64,000 bases of DNA. Source: Salinilacustrithrix flava. Lineage in GTDB: Bacteria > Actinomycetota > Acidimicrobiia > Acidimicrobiales > Salinilacustritrichaceae. Below the pieces are notes generated by a model that did not search any database, was not told the DNA's origin, and saw nothing but the letters and a program-made list of their open reading frames with translations. Both the position numbers and the translations under genes were made by a program. Positions within the stretch are counted from its first letter, which is position 1. Each line of letters opens with the position of its first letter. Shown here in pieces: positions 24,468 through 32,399 of this stretch. The stretch is from NCBI GenBank assembly GCA_024128875.1, contig JAMYFF010000001.1:682001-746000 (forward strand). The letters run 5' to 3'.

Positions 24468-25681
24468 CACAGGTCGAACGACCGGACCAGCAGCCCCTGG
24501 GCCACGCCGATGAGACCGCCGAGGGCGCCGCCCACCACGATCAGGATCCACTCGTCCTCCTCGAAGATCCCGCGCAGCATCCGTTCGAACCGGGCCTTGT
24601 CCAGCGATCCGAGCCGATCCTCGATCAGCTCGTCGAGCCGCAGGCTCTCGGTCAGGTGCGCCACGACGGTTGGTCGCAGCGTCGGCTCGAGGGCGAGGAG
24701 TCGGTCGAAGAGGACGTCCACCACCTTGCTCAGCTCGTCGTCGGACGGATCGACGCCTCCCGTCACCAGGGCGAGCATCGGGCGGAACTCCGCGAGGCGC
24801 ATGGCGGCCAGCGATCGGAGCTCGGCGTCCGACGCCGACATTCCCGGCCCTTCCACCACGGCAGACACCAGCTTCTCGGGCGTGAAGATCTCGCTCGCGG
24901 TGATCTTGCCGTAGTCGGCTGCGATCTCCCGCTGCCGCTTGGGGAACATCCCCTGGTACGTGACCAACCCGAGGAAGCGGGTCGGCTCGAGGGGGCGGAA
25001 GATCATCTGGATGGCGAGCCAGTTGGTGCCGAGGCCGACGATCCCACCAACGATCGGCATGGTCCACCAGATCCCGAACACCCCGAACAGCGCAGCCTGC
25101 ACCAGCCCGATGCCGAACCCGAACACCGCGCCGTAGATCTCGATGAAGCGCAGCTCGCGGCCGGCGATCTGCCCGGCGACCCGGGCCAGACGGTCGGCGT
25201 TCTCGCCGGTCAGCTCCGCGACGAGGAGCTCGTCGAGATCGAGGACCTCGGGCAACCTGTCGCCAAGCGCCCCGATGAGGCCGTCGACGGACCCGGTGGC
25301 CTGCGCCAGCAGCACCGTCCGCAGCTGCGCTCGAGCCTGGGGGTCCATCGTGTCCCAGATGCCCGGTGCGAGCACGTCGAGGCCCTCGCCGACCACGTCG
25401 TCGAGCAGGTGCTCGTGATCCCGGTGGAGCCGTTCGACGAGGCCGTCGATGTCGACGCGCTCGGCGATGTCGGCCGGCGTGAGCACTTGGCCGGTCGTGC
25501 TGGCGATCTCCCGAGCGAACTTCGGCCCCATGCGGTACACGATCCCGTGCCACCGCAGGGGTCCGATGCCCCGCGGCTCCGCCGGATGGAACATCATCCG
25601 CACCGCGGCCCAGTTCGTCACGTAGCCGATGAACGCCGTCACCGACGGGACGACCACGAACAGCCACACCCGGTCACTCAT
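24467..25681 (-). CDS. DUF445 family membrane protein
   Basis: 404 residues of the DUF445 (YheB/YjiN) family, function unknown. N-terminal membrane segment (WLFVVVPSVTAFIGYVTNW) followed by AVRMMFHPAEP. A central hydrophobic pair (EIYGAVFGFGIGLVQAALFG onward) is followed by a repeat of the first motif (GLGTNWLAIQMIFRPLEP), and a last helix near the C-terminus (LIVVGGALGGLIGVAQGLLV). The internal duplication is characteristic of the family. It is divergent from the catabolic operon and shares its operator region, so the island's TetR may regulate it too. Confidence 0.85.
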   Translation of the reverse strand: MSDRVWLFVVVPSVTAFIGYVTNWAAVRMMFHPAEPRGIGPLRWHGIVYRMGPKFAREIASTTGQVLTPADIAERVDIDGLVERLHRDHEHLLDDVVGEGLDVLAPGIWDTMDPQARAQLRTVLLAQATGSVDGLIGALGDRLPEVLDLDELLVAELTGENADRLARVAGQIAGRELRFIEIYGAVFGFGIGLVQAALFGVFGIWWTMPIVGGIVGLGTNWLAIQMIFRPLEPTRFLGLVTYQGMFPKRQREIAADYGKITASEIFTPEKLVSAVVEGPGMSASDAELRSLAAMRLAEFRPMLALVTGGVDPSDDELSKVVDVLFDRLLALEPTLRPTVVAHLTESLRLDELIEDRLGSLDKARFERMLRGIFEEDEWILIVVGGALGGLIGVAQGLLVRSFDL

Positions 25682-25713
25682 GGCGCTGATCCATGGCCGG
25701 CACGGTACCCATC

Positions 25714-25733
25714 AACTGTACATTCGTCCAGTT
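25714..25733. promoter_or_regulatory. TetR operator copy 1
   Basis: AACTGTACATTCGTCCAGTT is a 20-bp near-perfect palindrome with one mismatched pair. On the minus strand its half-site contains TACAGT, which fits a -10 for the DUF445 gene. It is inverted relative to copy 2, with centres 53 bases apart. Confidence 0.75.
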
Positions 25734-25766
25734 CATCACGTTCCGTGCGACTGCCCGGAGGAGAAG

Positions 25767-25786
25767 AACTGGACGAACGTACAGTA
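25767..25786. promoter_or_regulatory. TetR operator copy 2, with embedded -10
   Basis: AACTGGACGAACGTACAGTA matches copy 1 on the opposite strand at 18 of 20 positions. The hexamer TACAGT (25780-25785) inside it is 8 bases from ATG 25794, so repressor binding would hide the promoter of the acyl-CoA dehydrogenase operon. Confidence 0.75.
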
Positions 25787-25793
25787 CCGCCCT

Positions 25794-26978
25794 ATGGTGC
25801 CCGGCGTGGACTTCGAAGACACACCGGAACAGTCGGTCCTGCGGGAGGAGTTCCGCACCTGGATCGATGACGCGCTGGACCGGCTCGACGGTGATGATCC
25901 GATCGCGCGGGCCAAGGCGTGGCAGGCGGCCAAGTTCGATGCCGGGTTGGCCAAGATCACCTGGGAGCCCGAGCTCGGTGGCCGCAACGGGACGCCCATG
26001 GAGCAGATCATCTTCGGGCAGGAGGAGGCTGCTCGGAAGACGCCGGCCGATCTCTTCACGATCGGGCTCAACTTCGTCGGTCCGACGCTCCGGGTCCACG
26101 GCACGCCGGAGCAGAAGGAGCAGTACCTCCGCCCGCTGCTCCGGGGGGACACGGTGTGGTGCCAGATGTTCTCGGAGCCCAACGCCGGATCGGATTCGGC
26201 GGGCTTGGCGACGCGAGCGGTGCGCGACGGCGACGAGTGGGTCCTGAACGGGCAGAAGGTGTGGACCTCGCACGCCCACTTCGCCGACTACGGCGAGGTG
26301 CTGTGCCGGACGAACCCGGACGCTCCCAAGCACCAGGGGATCACCGCGTTCATCCTCGACCTCCGGACACCTGGCGTCACCGTCCGACCCCTGAAGCAGA
26401 TGACCGGAACGGCCGACTTCAACGAGATCTTCCTCGAGGACGTCCGTGTTCCGCGCCAGAACGTCATCGGCGGCGTCGACGACGGATGGCACGTCGCCGT
26501 GACGACGCTCATGAACGAGCGGACGTCGATCGGAGGCAGCGGTGGATCGAAGCGGAGCACGCTGCCCGCGCGGATGGCGGAGCTCGCCCGTCGTCGCGGG
26601 ACGATGAACGACGTCACGCGTCAGCGGATCGTCGACGTGCACATCCAGGGCGAGCTCCTGCGCTTCCTCGGCATGCGCACGCTCACCGCTGCCCTCCAGG
26701 GGCGACAGCCCGGTCCCGGTGGATCCGTCGCCAAGCTGGGGCTCACCAAGCTCAAGGTCGAGTCCGCAGAGCTCGGCATGCAGCTGCTCGGGCCCGCTGG
26801 CCTCCTGGACGAGGGCGAGGACGCCCGTTGGGTGGCGAAGTTCCTGTGGTCGCCCGGCATGCGCCTCGGCGGAGGTACCGACGAGGTGAACCGCAACATC
26901 GTCGCCGAGCGGGTGCTCGGCCTCCCCGGCGAACCACGCACGGACGACACCTTGCCGTGGAACCAGGTGCCCCGTTGA
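25794..26978 (+). CDS. Acyl-CoA dehydrogenase
   Basis: 394 residues. FAD flavoprotein of the acyl-CoA dehydrogenase fold, introducing a 2,3-double bond into a CoA ester. Seen are PEQSVLREEFRTWIDDAL, WCQMFSEPNAGSDSAGLATR (FAD-binding segment), WVLNGQKVWTSHA, and near the end GGGTDEVNRNIVAERVLGLP. First gene of a five-gene operon. The start is ATG 25794 directly after the operator, read as leaderless; the frame continues upstream across the operator but would lack a promoter. The substrate is likely the ring or side chain handled by the P450s (inference). Confidence 0.9.
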   Translation: MVPGVDFEDTPEQSVLREEFRTWIDDALDRLDGDDPIARAKAWQAAKFDAGLAKITWEPELGGRNGTPMEQIIFGQEEAARKTPADLFTIGLNFVGPTLRVHGTPEQKEQYLRPLLRGDTVWCQMFSEPNAGSDSAGLATRAVRDGDEWVLNGQKVWTSHAHFADYGEVLCRTNPDAPKHQGITAFILDLRTPGVTVRPLKQMTGTADFNEIFLEDVRVPRQNVIGGVDDGWHVAVTTLMNERTSIGGSGGSKRSTLPARMAELARRRGTMNDVTRQRIVDVHIQGELLRFLGMRTLTAALQGRQPGPGGSVAKLGLTKLKVESAELGMQLLGPAGLLDEGEDARWVAKFLWSPGMRLGGGTDEVNRNIVAERVLGLPGEPRTDDTLPWNQVPR

Positions 26979-27012
26979 GAGACAGCCGCCACCCACGACA
27001 GGAGCAGTACCC

Positions 27013-28263
27013 ATGACGGCACCCCAAGCATCCGAAGCCCCAGCGAACGCTGCACGACTCTTCCTTCGTGGCTCGTCCTTCCTCGACCCCGAGGGCTGGC
27101 ATCGCAGCGTCGACGAACTGCGCAGCCCCGAGCCGTTCCTGCCCGTGGATGACCACGTCTACGGGCCCCTGTGGATCGTCACGGACCTGCACGTCCTCCT
27201 CGACGTGTCGCGACGCCCCGCCGAGTTCGCCAACACCGAGGAGCCGGCGCTGCTCGCCACGGCAGGCCTCGCTGGTGATGACAAGGACGAGGTGTGGGGC
27301 CAGCTCAAGATGCTGGTCAACATGGATGGGCCGGATCACCAGGCGCACCGCAAGGTCGTCGTCGACTGGTTCAAGAACTCCACGTTGCGAGTCCTGAAGC
27401 CGGCCGTCGAGGACCTGGTGACCGAGTCGATGGCGCGCTTGCGCGATCTGGACGGGGAGTGCGATTTCGCGACGGAGATCGCCCTCCCGCTCCCTCTCCG
27501 GGTGATCATGTCCATGCTGGGCGTCCCCCGCGAGGACGAGCCGGTGATGCTCAAGCTCACCCAGGAGATGTTCAGCGCCGATGACGATGAGCTGGGGAGC
27601 AGTGACCCGCTCGCCGCCATCCACGAGGTCGCTGGCTACCTCATGGACATGATGAGGGACCGGAAGGACAACCCCACCGACGACCTCTGCTCGGCGATCG
27701 TCCACGGCGTGGTGGACGGCACGTCGATCGAGACCATGGCTGCGCTCGGCCTGCACGTGATCATCGCGACTGCGGGCCACGACACCACGTCGTTCGCCAT
27801 GTCGGGCGGTGTTGAAGCGCTGTGCCGCTTCCCCGATGAGTTCCAGCGGCTGCGTGCGGACCCGTCGCTCGTGGACAACGCTGCTCACGAAGTCGTCCGG
27901 CTCACCTCCCCGGTGCGGCACTTCCTCCGCCACACCCAGGCCGACGCCGAGGTCGCTGGCCAAGCCTTTGCCCCGGGCGATCGAATCCTCCTGTCATATC
28001 CGGCGGCGAACCGAGATCCTGCGGTCTTCGACGACCCCCACCGCCTCGACGTCGGCCGATCCAACGCCAACCGCCAGATCGGATGGGGTCACGGCCCGCA
28101 CTTCTGCCTGGGCGCGCGTCTCGCCCAGATGGAGGTGGCCGCCATCCTCAACGGACTGGCCCGCGAAGTCACCTCGATCGAGGCGACCGGTCCGGCGGCG
28201 TGGACCAAGGCGCACTTCGTCGGCGGCGCCAAGCACGTCCCGGTCCGCGGCGCGTTCGCATGA
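27013..28263 (+). CDS. Cytochrome P450 (first paralogue)
   Basis: 416 residues. Soluble bacterial P450 that hydroxylates a hydrophobic substrate with electrons from a ferredoxin, not encoded nearby. I-helix ATAGHDTTS, K-helix EVVR, and heme loop GWGHGPHFCLGARLA with Cys365 as iron ligand; the usual loop Phe is Trp. It is closely related (roughly three quarters identical by eye over the middle) to the P450 at 34711-35958. Its stop overlaps the next gene's ATG, so it is translationally coupled to the crotonase. Confidence 0.93.
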   Translation: MTAPQASEAPANAARLFLRGSSFLDPEGWHRSVDELRSPEPFLPVDDHVYGPLWIVTDLHVLLDVSRRPAEFANTEEPALLATAGLAGDDKDEVWGQLKMLVNMDGPDHQAHRKVVVDWFKNSTLRVLKPAVEDLVTESMARLRDLDGECDFATEIALPLPLRVIMSMLGVPREDEPVMLKLTQEMFSADDDELGSSDPLAAIHEVAGYLMDMMRDRKDNPTDDLCSAIVHGVVDGTSIETMAALGLHVIIATAGHDTTSFAMSGGVEALCRFPDEFQRLRADPSLVDNAAHEVVRLTSPVRHFLRHTQADAEVAGQAFAPGDRILLSYPAANRDPAVFDDPHRLDVGRSNANRQIGWGHGPHFCLGARLAQMEVAAILNGLAREVTSIEATGPAAWTKAHFVGGAKHVPVRGAFA

Positions 28264-29021
28264 GCGATGCGAGCCGCGTGCTCACGATCGAGCACCGCGA
28301 CGGCGTGGACTGGCTCACGCTCAACCGTCCGCGGAAGCACAACGCGCTCGACCCGGCCCTCATCGGCGGACTGTGCGACTACTTCGCGGCGGTCGCCGAC
28401 CGTGACGACGTGCGCGTGGTCGTCGTGCGCGGCAACGGCCCGTCCTTCTGCGCTGGACTCGACCTCGCTGCGCACCTGGCGAGCGGCGGCAAGGAGACGC
28501 AACGGATCGTCGAGCTGATGCCCCTCATGCGGGCCTGTCCGCAGCCGGTGATCGCGCTGCTCCACGGTGCGGTCAAAGGTGGCGGCTTCGTCATGGGCCT
28601 GGCCAGCGACATCCGCATCGCCGGGGAGAGCGCACGCATGGACGAGACGTTCATCAACCTCGGCCTCAGCGGTTGCGACGTCGGGATCACCTACTTCCTC
28701 CCCCGCCTGGTCGGGCTCTCGCTGGCGTCGGAGCTCATGCTCACCGGACGTGCCATCGACGCCTGGCGCGCCGAGCGCCTCGGACTGGTGTCCGAGGTGG
28801 TTGCCGATGACGACCTCGAATCCGCAGCCACCGCCCTCGCCGAAGAGCTGTGCGGGAAGTCCGCCCTCGGGCTGCGGCGAACCAAGGAGATGCTCAACCG
28901 AGCCTTCACCTTCGACGACCTGACGGAGGTCATCCAGACGGAGCTGGCCATCCAGCTCGAGGTCCAGCGTGACGATCCGGCGTTCCGGGCTCGCCTCGCG
29001 TCCTACGGAGCCAAGACGTGA
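28260..29021 (+). CDS. Enoyl-CoA hydratase/isomerase (crotonase)
   Basis: 253 residues. Crotonase fold: LTLNRPRKHNALD, VVVRGNGPSFCAGLDL (first oxyanion-hole segment), ALLHGAVKGGGFVMGLASDI (second), and ETFINLGLSGCDVGITYFLP. The second Glu usual in hydratases is not obvious at the SGCD segment, so an isomerase or hydrolase activity is possible. ATG 28260 overlaps the P450 stop (ATGA), and the next gene overlaps its own stop (GTGA). Confidence 0.87.
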   Translation: MSDASRVLTIEHRDGVDWLTLNRPRKHNALDPALIGGLCDYFAAVADRDDVRVVVVRGNGPSFCAGLDLAAHLASGGKETQRIVELMPLMRACPQPVIALLHGAVKGGGFVMGLASDIRIAGESARMDETFINLGLSGCDVGITYFLPRLVGLSLASELMLTGRAIDAWRAERLGLVSEVVADDDLESAATALAEELCGKSALGLRRTKEMLNRAFTFDDLTEVIQTELAIQLEVQRDDPAFRARLASYGAKT

Positions 29022-30064
29022 AGGTCGACCTCGGTGCCACCGTCCGCCCGGCTCAGGCGGCAGATCTGGCCCGGAGGACCGAGGCAGCGGGGTTCGACGC
29101 GCTGTGGGCAGCGGAGACGAACCACGACCCGTTCCTGTCCTGTGCGCTGGCCGCGGCGTCGACCGAGTCGATCGAGATCGGCACCGCGATCGCGATCGCC
29201 TTCGCCAGATCGCCGATGACCCTGGCCAACACGGCCCATGACCTGCAGGAGCTGAGCGGCGGGCGGTTCGTGCTCGGCCTCGGCAGCCAGATCCGACCCC
29301 ACATCGAGAAGCGCTACTCCATGCCCTGGTCGCACCCGGCCCGACGGATGCGCGAGTTCATCCAGGCGCTGCGCGCCATCTGGGACACGTGGGAGCACGG
29401 CACCCCGCTCGAGTTCGAGGGCGAGTTCTACCGGCACACGCTCATGCCCCCGATGTTCACGCCCCGCGCCCATGGGCACGGGGCGCCCAAGGTGTTCCTC
29501 GCCGGCGTCGGCCCCCGGATGACCGAGGTCGCAGGTGAGGTGGCCGACGGGTTCATCTGCCACGGCTTCTCGTCCGAGCGCTACCTCCGGGAGCGGACGC
29601 TGCCCGCCCTCGCGCGGGGGTGCGAGCGCGCCGGCCGGAGCGTGGACGACCTCGAGATCGTGGCACCGGGCTTCGTGGTGACCGGTGTCGACGACGAGGC
29701 CATCGAGAGGGCGAAGCGGGCAACGCGACGTCAGATGGCGTTCTACGGGTCCACCCCCGCCTACCGACCCGTGCTCGAGCTCCACGGTTGGGGAGACCTC
29801 CAGGCCGAGCTGCACGCCATGTCCAAGGACGGCGCGTGGGAGCGCATGGGCGCGCTCATCACCGACGAGATCCTCGAGACGTTCGCCGTGGTCGGTCGCC
29901 CCGAAGACATCGGTCCCGAGCTCCACCGACGCTACGGCGACATCGCCAACCGAGTGACCAGCTACGAGCGACCGAACGCCGGACCGGCAGTGAACGCCTG
30001 GACCGCCATCGCCCACACCCTGCGCCAACCCGACCCCACAGCGACGGAGAGAGCCCACCGATGA
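29018..30064 (+). CDS. LLM-class F420-type oxidoreductase
   Basis: 348 residues. Luciferase-like barrel (MKVDLGATVRPAQAADLA, GFDALWAAETNHDPFLS, IEIGTAIAIAFARSPMTLAN, SGGRFVLGLGSQIRPHIEKR) resembling an actinobacterial F420-dependent subfamily common in lipid-catabolic clusters. The GTG start overlaps the previous stop. Probable role: a reduction or oxygenation step in the island's pathway; the precise reaction is unknown. Confidence 0.87.
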   Translation: MKVDLGATVRPAQAADLARRTEAAGFDALWAAETNHDPFLSCALAAASTESIEIGTAIAIAFARSPMTLANTAHDLQELSGGRFVLGLGSQIRPHIEKRYSMPWSHPARRMREFIQALRAIWDTWEHGTPLEFEGEFYRHTLMPPMFTPRAHGHGAPKVFLAGVGPRMTEVAGEVADGFICHGFSSERYLRERTLPALARGCERAGRSVDDLEIVAPGFVVTGVDDEAIERAKRATRRQMAFYGSTPAYRPVLELHGWGDLQAELHAMSKDGAWERMGALITDEILETFAVVGRPEDIGPELHRRYGDIANRVTSYERPNAGPAVNAWTAIAHTLRQPDPTATERAHR

Positions 30065-31056
30065 CCGAAGACAACGAGATGCAGACCACCCGCCCCGGCG
30101 CCTCGCACCGCATGGTGAAGTGGTCACCCCCGTACCGCAAGGAGAACGTCGAGCTCCCCGAGTTCGACCTCATCGACATCGAGCGCGACGGACCGATCGG
30201 GCGCATCGTGCTCAACAGTCCGGAGAAGCGGAACCCGCTCGGCTACGAGCGCCTGCTCCAGATCGAGATGGCGGCCAAGCTCCTCGAGCTCGACGAGGAG
30301 ATCCGAGTGATCATCATCAAGGGCGAGGGACCTTCGTTCTGCGCCGGCTACGACATGGCGCCGGCCAAGAAGGGCGAGCGGCAGCGGAACATGCCCGGGG
30401 GCGGCTACATCCACCCCGAGCGGGACCGGCTGTGGCAGTCCTACGACCTCGAGCACGCCCGCGTGTACTTCACGCTGTTCGACCTCCAGAAGCCGGTCAT
30501 CGCCCAGATCCACGGCCACTGCCTCGCCGGCGGAACCGAGCTGGCCGGGTTCTGCGACCTGCGCGTCGTCGCCGACGACGCCAAGATCGGCTGGCCCGTC
30601 GGACGCAACTGGTCGCCGGGCAACCTCCAGTACATGCCGTGGCTCGTGGGCATGACCAAGGCCAAGTACTACATGTTCACCTGCGAGCCGATGAGCGGCA
30701 AGGAGGCGGCCGAGTGCCAGTGGGCCTCCGAATCGGTGCCTGCCGATGAGCTCGAAGCACGGACCGAGGAGCTGGCGGCCCAGATCGCGCTCACGCCCAC
30801 CGATCTCATCATGCTCACCAAGCGGAGCATCAACCGCCAGTTCGAGATCATGGGCTTCCGCACCGGCATCGCGGCGAGTGTCGACCTGCTCGCCGTCGCC
30901 AGCTTCCGTGAGCAGGGCCTCTACGCCAAGCGCGACGAGAAGACGGGCGAATCCGGAGACGAGTTCATGAAGCGTGCCGAGCGCGACGGCCTCAAGGCGG
31001 CGATGGCGTGGCGGGAAGAGACGTTCGGCAACCGCTACCACGAAAGCGATGACTGA
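30061..31056 (+). CDS. Enoyl-CoA hydratase/isomerase family protein, long form
   Basis: 331 residues, longer than a usual crotonase because of a 35-residue N-terminal lead (HRMVKWSPPYRKENVELPEF) and an extended C-terminus rich in charged residues. Crotonase signatures: IVLNSPEKRNPLGYERL, IIIKGEGPSFCAGYDMAPAK, AQIHGHCLAGGTELAGFCDL and WPVGRNWSPGNLQYMPWLVG. Probably hydrates or rearranges a bulky enoyl-CoA. ATG 30061 overlaps the preceding stop. Last gene of the first operon; the next gene has its own promoter and operator. Confidence 0.87.
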   Translation: MTEDNEMQTTRPGASHRMVKWSPPYRKENVELPEFDLIDIERDGPIGRIVLNSPEKRNPLGYERLLQIEMAAKLLELDEEIRVIIIKGEGPSFCAGYDMAPAKKGERQRNMPGGGYIHPERDRLWQSYDLEHARVYFTLFDLQKPVIAQIHGHCLAGGTELAGFCDLRVVADDAKIGWPVGRNWSPGNLQYMPWLVGMTKAKYYMFTCEPMSGKEAAECQWASESVPADELEARTEELAAQIALTPTDLIMLTKRSINRQFEIMGFRTGIAASVDLLAVASFREQGLYAKRDEKTGESGDEFMKRAERDGLKAAMAWREETFGNRYHESDD

Positions 31057-31102
31057 GATGGCAGGCGATCAGCATCGAGGACGAGTAGCCCGCGTCACGA
31101 GT

Positions 31103-31122
31103 TAATGTACAAGTGTCCAGTT
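31103..31122. promoter_or_regulatory. TetR operator copy 3
   Basis: TAATGTACAAGTGTCCAGTT: the right half-site is identical to copy 1 and the left half is degenerate at two positions. It ends 7 bases before the -10 hexamer at 31130, so it covers the -35 and spacer region of the amidohydrolase promoter. Confidence 0.65.
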
Positions 31123-31129
31123 CATCCGT

Positions 31130-31135
31130 TAAGGT
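31130..31135 (+). promoter_or_regulatory. -10 element for amidohydrolase gene
   Basis: TAAGGT would start transcription near 31142 and give a leader of about 45 bases with GGAGC before ATG 31187. Confidence 0.45.
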
Positions 31136-31186
31136 CTTCCAGACCAGACCTCGTCCGGCCACTGACCGAAACGATCGGAGCACCCG

Positions 31187-32386
31187 ATGACCACCCCGCC
31201 GATGCCCATGTTCGATGCCGACAACCACTACTACGAGGCTCGGGACGCGTTCACCCGGCACCTGCCTCGAGAGTTCAAGAACCGAGGGCCCGTCTGGGTG
31301 ACGCTCGAGAACGGCCACCAGCGCCAGATGATCCGTGGCAAGGTCGACTGGCAGGTCCCCAACCCGACCTACGACCCGATCTCCAAGCCCGGCGTGCTGC
31401 GCGAGTACTACAAGGGCAACCCGAACAACAAGAGCTTCGCCGAGCTCATCCGCTCCAACCTCGAGCCGCTCCCTGCGGCCTACCAGGACAGCGCGGCGCG
31501 TCTCGCGCTGATGGACGAACAGGGGGTCGACGCGGCGTGGCTCTTCCCCACGACCGCCGTCCACTACGAGGAGGTGCTCAAGCACGACATCGAGGCCAAC
31601 GTCGCAGTGCACCGGGCGTTCAACCGCTGGCTGGAGGAGGACTGGGGCTTCGCCAACCAGAACCGGATCTTCGCCGCTCCGTACATGACGCTGGCCGATC
31701 CCGACGAGGCATGCGCCGAGCTCGACTACGTCACCGATCAGGGCGCGCGGGTCGTCGTCATGCGACCGGCACCGATCACCACCAAGGACGGACAGCGCTC
31801 GCCGGGCGATGAGGTGTTCGACGGGTTCTGGCAACGGGTGAGCGACGCCGGCATCGTCGTCGTGGCCCACGTCGGCAACTCGGGCTACGGCGCCAACGGC
31901 TACCCGGCGTCGGGCGGAGCCGAGGCGGCCCTGGGCGGTGGGCGCAAGCCCACCAACGCGGTGTGGAAGATGGAACGGGCGATCTGCGACTGGCTGTCCG
32001 CTCTCGTCTTCGACCGGGTCTTCGAACGGTTCCCCGGCGTGCGGGTCGCCTCGGTCGAGAACGGTGCCGTCTACCTCCACGACGTCTTCCGCCAGCTGGC
32101 GGCCGTCCGGGAGAAGTACCAGAACTGGTTCCAGGACGACCCGGTCGAGACCTTCAAGCAGCACGTGTGGATCAACCCGTTCTGGGAGGACGACATCGAC
32201 GACGTCGTCGAGTTCATGGGTACCGACCGCGTGCTGTTCGGCTCGGACTTCCCCCACATGGAGGGCCTCGAGTTCCCGGCCCAGATCTTCGACGAGATCG
32301 GCCATCTGGCGGAGGCCGATCAGCGCAGGATCGTCCACGACAACGCCGCAGAGCTCACCGGCGTGCGCACCCTCGCCTCGGCCTGA
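31187..32386 (+). CDS. Amidohydrolase family protein (Amidohydro_2)
   Basis: 399 residues. Metal-dependent TIM barrel of the ACMSD/resorcylate-decarboxylase branch, whose members hydrolyse or decarboxylate small cyclic acids. The first metal motif is MFDADNHYYE (residues 5-14). Later landmarks are AWLFPTTAVHYEEVL, VVVAHVGNSGYGANGYP, RVASVENGAVY and LFGSDFPHMEGLEFP with the catalytic Asp. Related proteins accompany P450 and CoA genes in other actinobacteria, so ring opening or decarboxylation within the pathway is plausible. 13 bases before the CoA ligase. Confidence 0.87.
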   Translation: MTTPPMPMFDADNHYYEARDAFTRHLPREFKNRGPVWVTLENGHQRQMIRGKVDWQVPNPTYDPISKPGVLREYYKGNPNNKSFAELIRSNLEPLPAAYQDSAARLALMDEQGVDAAWLFPTTAVHYEEVLKHDIEANVAVHRAFNRWLEEDWGFANQNRIFAAPYMTLADPDEACAELDYVTDQGARVVVMRPAPITTKDGQRSPGDEVFDGFWQRVSDAGIVVVAHVGNSGYGANGYPASGGAEAALGGGRKPTNAVWKMERAICDWLSALVFDRVFERFPGVRVASVENGAVYLHDVFRQLAAVREKYQNWFQDDPVETFKQHVWINPFWEDDIDDVVEFMGTDRVLFGSDFPHMEGLEFPAQIFDEIGHLAEADQRRIVHDNAAELTGVRTLASA

Positions 32387-32399
32387 GCGATACCTCTCG

